This document shows, in pieces, positions 31,462 through 38,759 of a stretch of 64,000 nt of DNA; position 1 is the stretch's first letter; every line of letters starts with the position of its first letter. Under the pieces are notes generated by a model. That model ran no database searches and was not told the origin of the DNA. It saw only the letters and a list, made by a program, of their open reading frames with translations. A program made the translations under genes and the position numbers. The DNA is from JAOUEA01 sp963825635 (GTDB lineage Bacteria > Actinomycetota > UBA4738 > HRBIN12). The stretch is from the NCBI GenBank assembly GCA_963825635.1, contig CAWGTU010000002.1, positions 186,001-250,000 on the forward strand, in the 5' to 3' direction.

Positions 31462-32487
31462 GTGGGGAACGAGGATGGACCTGCAGCCGATCTCTGGGAT
31501 CGCGCGGACCTCGTCACGCCGATGGCGATCCGGGTCGCGGCCACGCTGCACGTCGCCGATCACATCGCCGCGGGAGTGTGTACGTCCACCGAGCTGGCGC
31601 GATTCGAGCGGGTCGACGCCGATGCTCTCGATCGAGTGCTGCGCCACCTCGTGTCCGTCGGGGTGTTCTCGCGTGATGGCGGGGGCAGGTACGCCCTGTC
31701 TGCATCGGGCGAGACGCTGCGCGACGATCATCCGTCGGGAACGCGCGATGCCCTGGATCTCGAGGGTGCCGTCGGCCGGGCCGAGCTCGCCTTCGCCGAT
31801 CTGCTGCACTCCGTGCGCACGGGTGAGCCCGCCTTCCCCGAGCGGTTCGGGCGCTCGTTCTGGGACGACCTGTCGGCCGACCCCGGGCGCGCCGCGTCGT
31901 ACGCGTCGCAGATGGGGTCCGACGTCGCGGCGTGGGCGCCCGCGATCCTCGCGGCTCGCGACTGGGGAACGCTCGGCCACGTCGTCGACGTCGGCGGTGG
32001 CGGCGGCTCGCTGATGGTCGCGCTGTTGCGGGCGTATCCGCGGCTGCGAGGGACCGTCGTGGACCTGACCGAGCCCGTCGAGGCGGCACGGGCGGCGTTG
32101 GAGACGGCGGGTCTCGCCGATCGCGGTGAGGCTGTCGTCGGGAGCTTCTTCGATGCGCTGCCACCAGACGCCGAGGCGTACCTGCTCTGCGCGATCCTGC
32201 ACGATTGGAACGACGAGTCCGCGCGCGCGATCCTCCGACGCTGCGCCGAGGCCGCCGGCTCGGAGGGGCTGATCTTCGTCATCGAAAAGGTCGGCCCCGA
32301 CGGCGAGACCGTGCGCACCGAGATGGACCTGCGCGTGCTCGCCTACTTCGGCGGTCGCGAGCGGGGCGTCCACGAGATCTGCGAGCTTGCGGCGGATGCT
32401 GGGCTGCGACTGCGCGCCGTGCACCCTGCCGGGGATCTGTCCATCGTCGAGCTCAGCGCAGCAGGAAGTCCCTCACCGCCGCGTTGA
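31462..32487 (+). CDS. O-methyltransferase, family 2 (hydroxyneurosporene-methyltransferase-like)
   Basis: 341 residues. The N-terminal dimerisation/winged-helix domain (about 10-90) has TPMAIRVAATLHVADHIAAG and DALDRVLRHLVSVGVFSRDG. The SAM domain has the glycine loop VVDVGGGGGSLMVALLRAYP, VVDLTEPVEAARAAL, the catalytic-region motif LLCAILHDWNDESARAILRR (His of the HDW catalytic base) and IFVIEKVGPDGE. These enzymes methylate phenolic or carotenoid hydroxyls; the substrate here is unknown. GTG 31462 follows a GAGGGGGGTGAG ribosome site. The 3' end overlaps the convergent hydrolase gene by 35 bases. Confidence 0.85.
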   Translation: MGNEDGPAADLWDRADLVTPMAIRVAATLHVADHIAAGVCTSTELARFERVDADALDRVLRHLVSVGVFSRDGGGRYALSASGETLRDDHPSGTRDALDLEGAVGRAELAFADLLHSVRTGEPAFPERFGRSFWDDLSADPGRAASYASQMGSDVAAWAPAILAARDWGTLGHVVDVGGGGGSLMVALLRAYPRLRGTVVDLTEPVEAARAALETAGLADRGEAVVGSFFDALPPDAEAYLLCAILHDWNDESARAILRRCAEAAGSEGLIFVIEKVGPDGETVRTEMDLRVLAYFGGRERGVHEICELAADAGLRLRAVHPAGDLSIVELSAAGSPSPPR

Positions 32488-33259
32488 ACCGCTCGGGAGC
32501 CTCGATGTTGCTCTGGTGGCCGACGTCGGGCATGACCACGAGCCTCGATCCCGGGATCGCCGCGTGCATCCTTTCGGCGACGGTGAGCGGCGACCGGACG
32601 TCCTCCTCGCCGTAGAGCAGCAGGGTCGGCACCGTGATCGTAGGCAGCACGTCGCGCAGGTCGCACTCCGCCATGGCGTGAAGCATCACGGCGACGCCGT
32701 CGGGTTCGAAGTCCGAGAAGGTCGCGACGAATCGCTCGATCATCTGGCTCGGCGCCCGCTCCGTGAACAACGTGGGGAGCCACGTCCGGACGATCCGCTC
32801 GGGATCCTCCGACCGCAGATCCCGCATCGCCGACTCGAGCCGCTCGGCGACGACCTCGGGCGGCAGGGACCCGGCCCACCCCGCATATGCCCCAGTCAGC
32901 AGCAACGTGGCGGGAACCTCGGGGTGACGGCTGTAGAGCTGCAGGGCTAGCGTCGATCCCCATGACAGCCCGAGCACGTTGGGTCGCTCGAGTCCGAGCG
33001 CCGCGATGAACCGGGCGAGCGCGTCGGCATAGTCCGGCATACGGAAGGATCCGGGCGGTTCGGTCGAGCCTCCGCATCCCGGCGTATCCCACGCGACGAC
33101 CGTGAACGTGTCGGCGAGGCCGTCGATCTGTGCTCGCCACTCGCGATGATCGGAGAGGCCGCCGTGCAACAGCACGAGCGGCGGTCCACTCCCGGCCCGC
33201 TCGTACGCGATCGTGAGATCGTCGATCCGGACCCGGAGCACCCCGGCTGCGTCAGCCAT
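32453..33259 (-). CDS. alpha/beta hydrolase
   Basis: 268 residues with the alpha/beta-hydrolase pattern: the oxyanion loop LVLLHGGLSDH, VVAWDTPGCGGST, nucleophile elbow GLSWGSTLA, acid near LLYGEEDVRSP and His in DVGHQSNIEA. Typical of small esterases, C-C hydrolases and proline iminopeptidase-like enzymes. It is the fourth gene of the operon ArsR, SRPBCC, VOC, hydrolase (module D), 37 bases after the VOC gene. The 3' end overlaps the methyltransferase gene on the opposite strand. Confidence 0.85.
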   Translation of the reverse strand: MADAAGVLRVRIDDLTIAYERAGSGPPLVLLHGGLSDHREWRAQIDGLADTFTVVAWDTPGCGGSTEPPGSFRMPDYADALARFIAALGLERPNVLGLSWGSTLALQLYSRHPEVPATLLLTGAYAGWAGSLPPEVVAERLESAMRDLRSEDPERIVRTWLPTLFTERAPSQMIERFVATFSDFEPDGVAVMLHAMAECDLRDVLPTITVPTLLLYGEEDVRSPLTVAERMHAAIPGSRLVVMPDVGHQSNIEAPERFNAAVRDFLLR

Positions 33260-33296
33260 CGGTCCGAGCCTGATGCTCGCGGCGGTTCGCCGCAAG

Positions 33297-33701
33297 TCAC
33301 TCGGGTGCGGGGCGCTCCTGCAGGGCCCAGCCGTTGCCGTCGGGGTCGTCGAAGAACGCGAAGGCGTTCCAGTCGCCGCCCTTGCCCTCGGACCACTCAC
33401 CGTTCTCGAAGTGCCGGACCTCGCTGATGTCGACGCCGCGCGCGGCGAGCTCCTCCCGCGCGGCGACGATGTCGTCGACCACGAGCTGCACGCCCCGCAC
33501 CGATCCCGGCGCCGTGTCGATCGTTCCCTTGCCGATCATGATCGAGCAGGCCGACCCGGGAGGGGTCAGTTGCACGATGCGGAAGTCCTCGTTCGGGCTG
33601 TGGTCGACATCGACGACGAACCCGCATCGTTCGCTGTAGAAGGCCTTGGCACGGTCGACGTCGGTCACCGGCACCGGCAGCAGCTCGAGCTTGAGGTCCA
33701 T
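33297..33701 (-). CDS. VOC-family (glyoxalase-like) protein
   Basis: 134 residues, two beta-alpha-beta-beta-beta units: MDLKLELLPVPVTDVDRAKA, FYSERCGFVVDVDHSPNEDF, CSIMIGKGTIDT, GVQLVVDDIVAAREELAARG and FAFFDDPDGNGWALQE. The DPDGNxWxLQE ending is the usual metal-site Glu of glyoxalase-related proteins. It could be a dioxygenase, isomerase or antibiotic-binding protein; the sequence does not decide. AAGGAGGG stands upstream of the ATG. It lies between the SRPBCC and hydrolase genes of the module D operon. Confidence 0.85.
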   Translation of the reverse strand: MDLKLELLPVPVTDVDRAKAFYSERCGFVVDVDHSPNEDFRIVQLTPPGSACSIMIGKGTIDTAPGSVRGVQLVVDDIVAAREELAARGVDISEVRHFENGEWSEGKGGDWNAFAFFDDPDGNGWALQERPAPE

Positions 33702-33759
33702 GGCTCGGGTGTCCCTCCTTCGGTCTCGACGCGGCGCTCAGGCCGCGCGGCGGTGTCGT

Positions 33760-34242
33760 TCAGTCGCTTGCGACCGACTTCGCGAGCAGCTCGTCGAGCT
33801 GCTCGAAGCCCTCGTTCAGGCCGGTCTCCATGCCGGACTGCAGCATGCCGTCGCGGTCCTCGACCGTCTGGAACACCGAGTTGAGGTGGACCACCGTCGC
33901 GCCGTCGACCTCCTCGAAGGTCGCGGTATCCAGCTGTACGTGACCCGGGTAGCCCTCGAACTCGAACGTCTGCACGATGCCGTTCGGCGACGGTTCGCCG
34001 TGGAAGACGCCGTGGAACCCGTACTCGGTGCCGTCCTCTTCCATGTGGACGTACCGCCACGAGCCGCCGTCGCGCACGTCGTACCGGTCGATCCTCATCG
34101 TGAGCCGGCGTGGCCCCAGCCACTGCACGAGGAGGTCCGGGTCGGTGAAAGCTCGGAAGACGAGCTCGGGCGGCGCGTCGACCTCCCTGGTGGCGATGAT
34201 CTGGGGGATCCCAGGCTCTGCGGTGACCTTCATCTGTGTCAT
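33760..34242 (-). CDS. SRPBCC (AHSA1-type) protein, ArsR partner, module D
   Basis: 160 residues: IIATREVDAPPELVFRAFTD, LVQWLGPRRLTMRIDRYDVR, GGSWRYVHMEEDGTEYGFHG and a C-terminal GMLQSGMETGLNEGFEQLDE. The W.LGP segment and the MxxGxxxGxNEGxxQLDELL ending are hallmarks of the AHSA1 subgroup co-transcribed with ArsR. ATG 34242 overlaps the ArsR stop as ATGA. Ligand unknown; VOC and alpha/beta hydrolase genes follow, which might act on the same compound (inference). Confidence 0.87.
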   Translation of the reverse strand: MTQMKVTAEPGIPQIIATREVDAPPELVFRAFTDPDLLVQWLGPRRLTMRIDRYDVRDGGSWRYVHMEEDGTEYGFHGVFHGEPSPNGIVQTFEFEGYPGHVQLDTATFEEVDGATVVHLNSVFQTVEDRDGMLQSGMETGLNEGFEQLDELLAKSVASD

Positions 34243-34616
34243 GCCGTACCCCTTCCGTCCGTCGTGTCGCCCCGGTCGGGGCGATCGGTCCGCCGGTGCT
34301 GCAGCGCTGCGAGCAACGCGTCCAGTCGCTCGTAGCTCTCGTCCCAGAACTCGCGATAGCCCGAGAGCCACTCGGTGGCCTCGCGCAGCGGCTCGGCCTC
34401 GAGATGGCTGAGGCGAGCCGTCGCCTTTCGGCTGCGTGAGATCAGGCCGGCGTCCTCGAGCACCTTGAGGTGCCGCGAGATCGCTGGCTGAGAGACGGTG
34501 AACGGCGCAGCGATCTCGGCGACCGACGCCTCACCCCGCGTCAGCCGCGAGAGGATCGCCCGCCGCGTGGGGTCCGCGAGCGCCCCGAACACCGCATCGA
34601 GCTGATCCACCGCCAT
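34239..34616 (-). CDS. ArsR-family repressor, module D
   Basis: 125 residues: DAVFGALADPTRRAILSRLT, SVAEIAAPFTVSQPAISRHLKVL (recognition helix), wing LISRSRKATARLSHLEAEPL and C-terminal dimer helix WLSGYREFWDESYERLDALL. No metal-binding cysteines. AAGGGAG lies ten bases before ATG 34616. A complete -35/-10 promoter and an inverted repeat covering the -10 stand immediately upstream, so autorepression of the four-gene operon is likely. Confidence 0.86.
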   Translation of the reverse strand: MAVDQLDAVFGALADPTRRAILSRLTRGEASVAEIAAPFTVSQPAISRHLKVLEDAGLISRSRKATARLSHLEAEPLREATEWLSGYREFWDESYERLDALLAALQHRRTDRPDRGDTTDGRGTA

Positions 34617-34675
34617 CTATAACATCTCCCTTCTAGAACAGGAAGGTTATAGAGCCTGGGAGCGGAGCTTGTCAA
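34617..34675 (-). promoter_or_regulatory. promoter and operator of the module D operon
   Basis: On the minus strand TTGACA (34675-34670) and TATAAC (34651-34646) are 18 bases apart, a strong vegetative promoter. An inverted repeat CTATAAC (34617-34623) / GTTATAG (34646-34652) has one arm on the -10 box and the other just before the ArsR start codon; TTCTAGAA (34631-34638) is a further small palindrome between them. This fits a repressor site. Confidence 0.6.
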
Positions 34676-34678
34676 GCC

Positions 34679-35041
34679 CTACGACGCTCCCTCGAGTTCG
34701 GCGATGCGGGCGGCGACGAGGGTTCGCACGAGCGCTTCGGGCAGCGGCGCGTCGGGCTGGAAACGGATCGACCCCTTGCCCAGTTGATAGCCATCGAGGT
34801 CCGTTCGATGGGCGTCCATGACGTCGGTGCTCATCAGATAGAAGGAGCAGTGCGCCTTGCCGGCGCCGTAGCTCACGAGCGGACGGCCGTGGAGCTTGAA
34901 CGCGGGGACGCCGTAGCTGATCGCCTCGATCGCGGCCGGTGCCGCGGACGCGATCGTCGCCCGCAGATGTTCGAGCGCTGCCCGCTGATCCTCGGGCAGA
35001 TCCGCGAGGAACCGGTCGATCTTCGTTGCGTCGTCGCCCAT
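34679..35041 (-). CDS. DUF1801-domain protein
   Basis: 120 residues: DATKIDRFLADLPEDQRAAL, ISYGVPAFKLHGRPLVSYGA, KAHCSFYLMSTDVMDAHRTD, QLGKGSIRFQPDAPLPEALV. This is the typical YdhG/DUF1801 sequence, with the conserved SYGxPAFK and GKGSIRF motifs. Function unknown in the family; a frataxin-like fold has been proposed for relatives. The gene lies upstream of the module D promoter on the same strand, and its stop is only 3 bases from the -35 box, so read-through into module D is possible. Confidence 0.85.
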   Translation of the reverse strand: MGDDATKIDRFLADLPEDQRAALEHLRATIASAAPAAIEAISYGVPAFKLHGRPLVSYGAGKAHCSFYLMSTDVMDAHRTDLDGYQLGKGSIRFQPDAPLPEALVRTLVAARIAELEGAS

Positions 35042-35192
35042 GGTCGACTCCTGGTCTCGGGATGCGGTCGGTCACGCCCGGTCGAGCTTGGCGTACCGGT
35101 CGTCCAGTTCCTCCATGAACCCATCATGCCCGCTGCGCGAACATCCGGTGACGTCGACCGATCCCTGCTCCGTCTCCGCCTACGATCGCGGG

Positions 35193-36674
35193 GTGATCGA
35201 GCTCAGCTCGACTTCCCCAGCCGGTCCCGCCATGTCGTGGATGAGCGCGCTCTCCGAGCATTACCGACGCGTCCGAGAGCGCTATCCAGGTGACGAGCTC
35301 TGCGTCGTCTTCGACATCGACGGCACCATCCTCGACCTGCGTCACCTCGTCGTGCACGTCTTCCTCGGCTACGACCGGATCAACGGCACCCAGCATTTCC
35401 GTGGTCTGGTCGTCGACGACATCACGCATCACGAGGACGACATCCATGCCCTGATGGCAGCTCTCGACGTGCCGCCCGGCCTGCGGGAGGCGGTCGCCGC
35501 GTACTACGTCGCACACCTGTGGGACGACGAGGCCGTGCTGGCGGCGAGCCGCCCGTTCGAAGGCGTGCTCGGCGTGATCCGATGGTTCCAGCTGCAGCCG
35601 GGGACCAACGTCGCGCTGAACACCGGGAGATCGCACGCGATGCGCGAGGCCACGTTGACATCGCTCAACACGATCGGCGAGGCGTTCCGCGTTCGCTTCC
35701 CGGACGAGCTCTTGTTCACGGCGGGCGCCGGCATCGAGGTTCCGCTCGCAAAGGTGGCGGCGCTCGAGCAGATCGCCGGCCACGGCCTTCGGGTGGTGGC
35801 GGTCGTCGACAACGAGCCGGAGAACCTGCGCGCGATGGCCGCTCGTTCGTCAGCCGACGACGTGTTGTTCCTGCACGCCGACACGATCTCGACTTCGCAG
35901 CGCGCCTCCGACGACCGGCTGGTGGCGGGGCGCGACTATCGGCTCCGTGAGCTCGTGCCGCCGCGGTCGGTCCCCGATCGGGTGACGTTCGTCTGGCACG
36001 GCGTGAACGACGAGCTGAACCTCGAGCGCTTCATCGCATCCGACATCGGTTGGGGAGAGTTCGACGTGCGCCGGGATCCGCTCGGACGCCTCGTGCTGCG
36101 ACACGACGCGTTCGACGAGACGCCATGGCGGCGAGACGAGCCCCTGCTGCTCGCGGCCGACGCCGTCGTCCGGATGGTCGCGGCGGGCCGCTCGGTCAAG
36201 CTCGACCTGAAGGAGGACGGCTCGACCCTCGACGGGGCGATCGAGATCGTCTCGTCGCTGGGGATCCCCGACGAGCGCCTGTGGTTCAACGCTGAGCTGC
36301 CGACCCTCGGTGAGTCGGGGTTCACCCGGCTGCGGGCGAGGTTCCCCAGCTCGACGATCTCGTCTCCGGTGGGCTTCCTGGAACCGCTCTTGCTGGCGTC
36401 CGCGGGAGCCGCCGATCGCGTGCTCGACATCCTCGACGCCTGGGGCGTCTCCCGTCCCTCGGTGCGATGGGGTCCTGGCACACGGCGGATGCTCGACGCC
36501 CTCGAGATCCGTGGATGGGAGACCAACGTCTACGACGTGCCCGATCTCGAGGCCTTCCTCGGGTCGAGCCTGCTGCTGCCGACGTCGGTGACCGCCGACT
36601 TCGACTTCCCCGAGTGGGGGTATGCGGGTAGGGGATCAGGCGCGAACGGCGCCGTGCACCGCCTCCGGCCGTGA
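35193..36674 (+). CDS. HAD hydrolase fused to a menorin/FAM151-like domain
   Basis: 493 residues from GTG 35193. Residues 35-225 form a HAD domain: VFDIDGTILD (Asp41, Asp43), ALNTGRSHA (motif II), Lys186 in PLAKV (motif III) and VVAVVDNEPENL (motif IV). Residues 263-430 resemble FAM151/menorin (DUF2181), a GDPD/PLC-like TIM barrel: FVWHGVND (268-272), GEFDVRRD (Glu289, Asp291), LRHDAF (His304), VKLDLKEDG (Lys336, Asp338, Lys340) and WFNAELP (364-370). Together they retain the family's acid, His and Lys positions. A cytoplasmic two-step phosphatase/phosphodiesterase is an attractive but unproven reading. TACGAT (35181-35186) lies 6 bases before the GTG; ATG 35232 is an alternative start. Confidence 0.72.
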   Translation: MIELSSTSPAGPAMSWMSALSEHYRRVRERYPGDELCVVFDIDGTILDLRHLVVHVFLGYDRINGTQHFRGLVVDDITHHEDDIHALMAALDVPPGLREAVAAYYVAHLWDDEAVLAASRPFEGVLGVIRWFQLQPGTNVALNTGRSHAMREATLTSLNTIGEAFRVRFPDELLFTAGAGIEVPLAKVAALEQIAGHGLRVVAVVDNEPENLRAMAARSSADDVLFLHADTISTSQRASDDRLVAGRDYRLRELVPPRSVPDRVTFVWHGVNDELNLERFIASDIGWGEFDVRRDPLGRLVLRHDAFDETPWRRDEPLLLAADAVVRMVAAGRSVKLDLKEDGSTLDGAIEIVSSLGIPDERLWFNAELPTLGESGFTRLRARFPSSTISSPVGFLEPLLLASAGAADRVLDILDAWGVSRPSVRWGPGTRRMLDALEIRGWETNVYDVPDLEAFLGSSLLLPTSVTADFDFPEWGYAGRGSGANGAVHRLRP

Positions 36675-36688
36675 TGCCCTGACGAGCC

Positions 36689-37243
36689 TCAGCTCGGCGG
36701 CGCCCCGAAGGCTCGGAAGGGCTCGGGCTCGTAGGAGGCGAGCGAGGCGACCCAGTCCGGCAGGGCGCGGGCGATCGCCGGATCGTCGACGACGAGCCAG
36801 GCGAGGTGGCGGAAGGCGTGCTCGATCACCTGGGTGACGCCGATGTCGACGGGAGGGGCGAGCGCATCCCCGCGGGCGAGGTCGCTCCGCCCGACGGGTT
36901 CCTCCACCAGGAACTCGCTCCGTCTGTCGGGCGCCTCGACCACCGCGAGGTAGGTGAGCACGAGGCGATCCTGCTCATGGCGCCACGATGTGGAGTGCAC
37001 CACGAGCGGCTGCAACCCGTACCGGCGGGCTGCCTCCAACACGACGGCACCGGGTTCACTGCCCGGACCCCATCCGAGGCGCAGGCTCGGGGCATGCATC
37101 GGTCGGAGATTCAGGATCCGACCGCTGCGTCGGCACACGAAGAGCGCCTCGAGCGACTGCGCGACGATCGAGGAAGACCACGCCACCTCGGTGAGCGGCG
37201 GCGCCAGCCCCACGAGGGGTTCCCGATCGCGATCGCCGGTCAC
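36689..37243 (-). CDS. conserved protein of unknown function
   Basis: 184 residues, no membrane segment or signal. Notable segments: SLRLGWGPGSEPGAVVLEAA, RYGLQPLVVHSTSWRHEQDR, LVLTYLAVVEAP, and a C-terminal ARALPDWVASLASYEPEPFR. The pattern of alternating strands with a WR(H)EQDRLVLTYLAVV core is one I associate with uncharacterised actinobacterial proteins, with no known reaction. The GTG start at 37243 directly follows the TAG stop of the DUF1059 gene and has GGAGGT nine bases before it, so the two are tightly coupled in an operon with Nudix and VOC genes. Confidence 0.6.
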   Translation of the reverse strand: MTGDRDREPLVGLAPPLTEVAWSSSIVAQSLEALFVCRRSGRILNLRPMHAPSLRLGWGPGSEPGAVVLEAARRYGLQPLVVHSTSWRHEQDRLVLTYLAVVEAPDRRSEFLVEEPVGRSDLARGDALAPPVDIGVTQVIEHAFRHLAWLVVDDPAIARALPDWVASLASYEPEPFRAFGAPPS

Positions 37244-37390
37244 CTAGGTGACCTCCACGGCGATCGCCAGGATCTCCTCCCTCGTCGATTCGGTGCCGTG
37301 GGCCTCACGCCCGTGGGCCTGCACCTGTGCCACGACCTCGTCCTCGGTGCCCCGGCACTGCCATCCGCACATGCACGTGACTTCCTTCAC
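37244..37390 (-). CDS. DUF1059 small protein
   Basis: 48 residues: KEVTCMCGWQCRGTEDEVVA, QVQAHGREAHGTESTREEIL. The pattern Cys-x-Cys-Gly-x-x-Cys followed by two histidines in HGREAHG is the DUF1059 signature and suggests a zinc-binding mini-domain. GTG 37390 is chosen because GAGGGGGTGA stands at a proper distance; a GTG two codons upstream is too close to it. It sits between the Nudix gene and the unknown gene at 36689 in one minus-strand operon. Confidence 0.75.
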   Translation of the reverse strand: MKEVTCMCGWQCRGTEDEVVAQVQAHGREAHGTESTREEILAIAVEVT

Positions 37391-37424
37391 GCTCACCCCC
37401 TCAGGTACCCAAGCCTTGCACGCC

Positions 37425-37907
37425 TCAGGCGGACGGGTCCAACGGCGGTCCGCTCGCCCGCAGACGGTCGATGAACGCGACCTGTCCCCGCAGCAGCTTG
37501 CGACGGGCGGTCTCCACATCGAACCAGCCCGCGCGGTCGACCTCGGGGAACTCCGCCGTGCGGCCGGAGCGGGGCGGCCACTCCATCGTGAACGTGTTGC
37601 TCGTGGCGCCGGCGACGTCGAGGTCACCCTCGAGCGCCCAGGCTCTCACCAGCTTCCCGCCGGGTTGGCGCAGCTCGCCGAGGAAGAGGGCTCCGCTGGC
37701 GTCGGGCGGATCGGTCCCGAGCTCCTCACCGAACTCGCGGATCGCGTGCTCGAGCGGGTCGTCACCCTCCTCGTACTCGCCCTTGGGCAACGACCAGGCG
37801 CCTTCGTCCTTCTTCGCCCAGTACGGGCCGCCGGGATGCACCAGCAGGATCTCGACGGCGCCGCGACGGTGTCGGTACAAGAGCAATCCGGCGCTGCGCT
37901 TCGGCAA
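37425..37907 (-). CDS. Nudix hydrolase
   Basis: 160 residues. The Nudix box reads GEYEEGD-x7-REFGEELG: the metal-binding REFGEELG is intact, while the first box Glu is Asp. The opening KRSAGLLLYRHRRGAVEILL, with LPKGEYEEGDDPLEHA and FPEVDRAGWFDVETARRKLL, matches the subgroup of Ap4A/NTP-type hydrolases with PKG before the box. It probably hydrolyses a nucleoside diphosphate derivative in the cytoplasm. It starts 13 bases after the VOC gene stop and precedes the DUF1059 gene. Confidence 0.87.
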   Translation of the reverse strand: MPKRSAGLLLYRHRRGAVEILLVHPGGPYWAKKDEGAWSLPKGEYEEGDDPLEHAIREFGEELGTDPPDASGALFLGELRQPGGKLVRAWALEGDLDVAGATSNTFTMEWPPRSGRTAEFPEVDRAGWFDVETARRKLLRGQVAFIDRLRASGPPLDPSA

Positions 37908-37920
37908 CGGTCCTCCGGAC

Positions 37921-38280
37921 TCAGCCCATCGGGCTCATCAGTTGGAAGTAGTTCCCATCGGGGTCCGAGAACGTGCAGATCGTGCCCTCCATGTCGTCGC
38001 CGCCGGCGGTGTACGGCTCCGCCACCACCGTCGCGCCGGCGGCCGCCATGCGGTTGAACTCGGCCTTGACGTCGGCGGTCTCGATGTTCCAGATCACCCG
38101 GCCGGGCTCAGAGTTCGCGCCGTGCACCTGGTCGTGCGGCCCGACCGTGATCCACCCCGAGCCGATCCGCCAGCCGGTGTATCCGCCGTCGTCCCAGCCC
38201 GGATCGCCGAAGAGCTTCGTGTAGTACTCCGCGAGGCGCTTCGGATCCTCCGAGCCGATCAGGATGCTGTTCAGGTTCAT
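37921..38280 (-). CDS. VOC-family protein
   Basis: 119 residues: MNLNSILIGSEDPKRLAEYY, TKLFGDPGWDDGGYTGWRIG, ITVGPHDQVHG, VIWNIETADVKAEFNRMAAA and FSDPDGNYFQLMSPM. This is a glyoxalase-like fold with the usual DPDGNYFQL ending. No specific substrate can be assigned. ATG 38280 is chosen for the near-perfect GGAAGGAGG in front; an upstream ATG at 38349 would add a non-conserved extension. First gene of the minus-strand operon VOC, Nudix, DUF1059, unknown. Confidence 0.84.
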   Translation of the reverse strand: MNLNSILIGSEDPKRLAEYYTKLFGDPGWDDGGYTGWRIGSGWITVGPHDQVHGANSEPGRVIWNIETADVKAEFNRMAAAGATVVAEPYTAGGDDMEGTICTFSDPDGNYFQLMSPMG

Positions 38281-38418
38281 GCTGCCTCCTTCCGCCATCT
38301 CCTGATCTACCAGACGATCGAGGTCCGCGAAACTCATCGCTTGACCCACGGCGCATCCTGGGTGTAGTCAGGGTGGGTTGCCCGTCGGTGCTCTGCTCCC
38401 TCAGGAGGAGGTTCGGCG

Positions 38419-38667
38419 ATGCCGGAGTTCATGGACGTTCATCGCGGGATGGAAGGCATCACGCCCGAAGGGCTCACGGAGGCCCACAACGCCGACCTGG
38501 CGATCCAGGGCGACGAGGCGGTGGACTTCAAGCACGCGTGGGCTGACCCCGTCACGGGTCTCGTGTGGTGCCTCTCCGAGGCGCCCAGCAAGGAAGCCGT
38601 GATGAAGATCCACGAACGAGCCGGTCACCCCACCGACGAGGTGTATCCCGTCCCGGTCCAGGCCTAG
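38419..38667 (+). CDS. DUF4242 (SCO4226-like nickel-binding) protein
   Basis: 82 residues: MPEFMDVHRGMEGITPEGLT, AHNADLAIQGDEAVDFKHAW, GLVWCLSEAPSKEAVMKIHE, RAGHPTDEVYPV. The family has a ferredoxin-like fold and includes Streptomyces SCO4226, known to bind nickel; the His residues near the start and in HERAGHP are candidate ligands. Its role may be metal buffering or stress response. AGGAGGAGG lies just before the ATG. A single gene, divergent from the VOC operon. Confidence 0.83.
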   Translation: MPEFMDVHRGMEGITPEGLTEAHNADLAIQGDEAVDFKHAWADPVTGLVWCLSEAPSKEAVMKIHERAGHPTDEVYPVPVQA

Positions 38668-38706
38668 GTATCGGCCGTGCGCCGTTTGCTTGCGGCGGGC
38701 TCGCTG

Positions 38707-38719
38707 GCATACGGTATGC
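38707..38719. promoter_or_regulatory. palindrome GCATAC-G-GTATGC before the RTX-like gene
   Basis: A perfect 6+1+6 inverted repeat in the 92-base gap before the secreted RTX-like gene, 40 bases ahead of its start. It could be a repressor site or a small hairpin; no regulator gene lies beside it. Confidence 0.35.
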
Positions 38720-38759
38720 GCCACAGCCAGTATGACCCGCTGAAGATGGAGGCTCGACG

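Noticed and set aside
35066..35125. Very short minus-strand frame MEELDDRYAKLDRA in the gap before the HAD-menorin gene
   Set aside because: It has an acceptable start but only 14 codons and no evident family; it could be a relic or chance.
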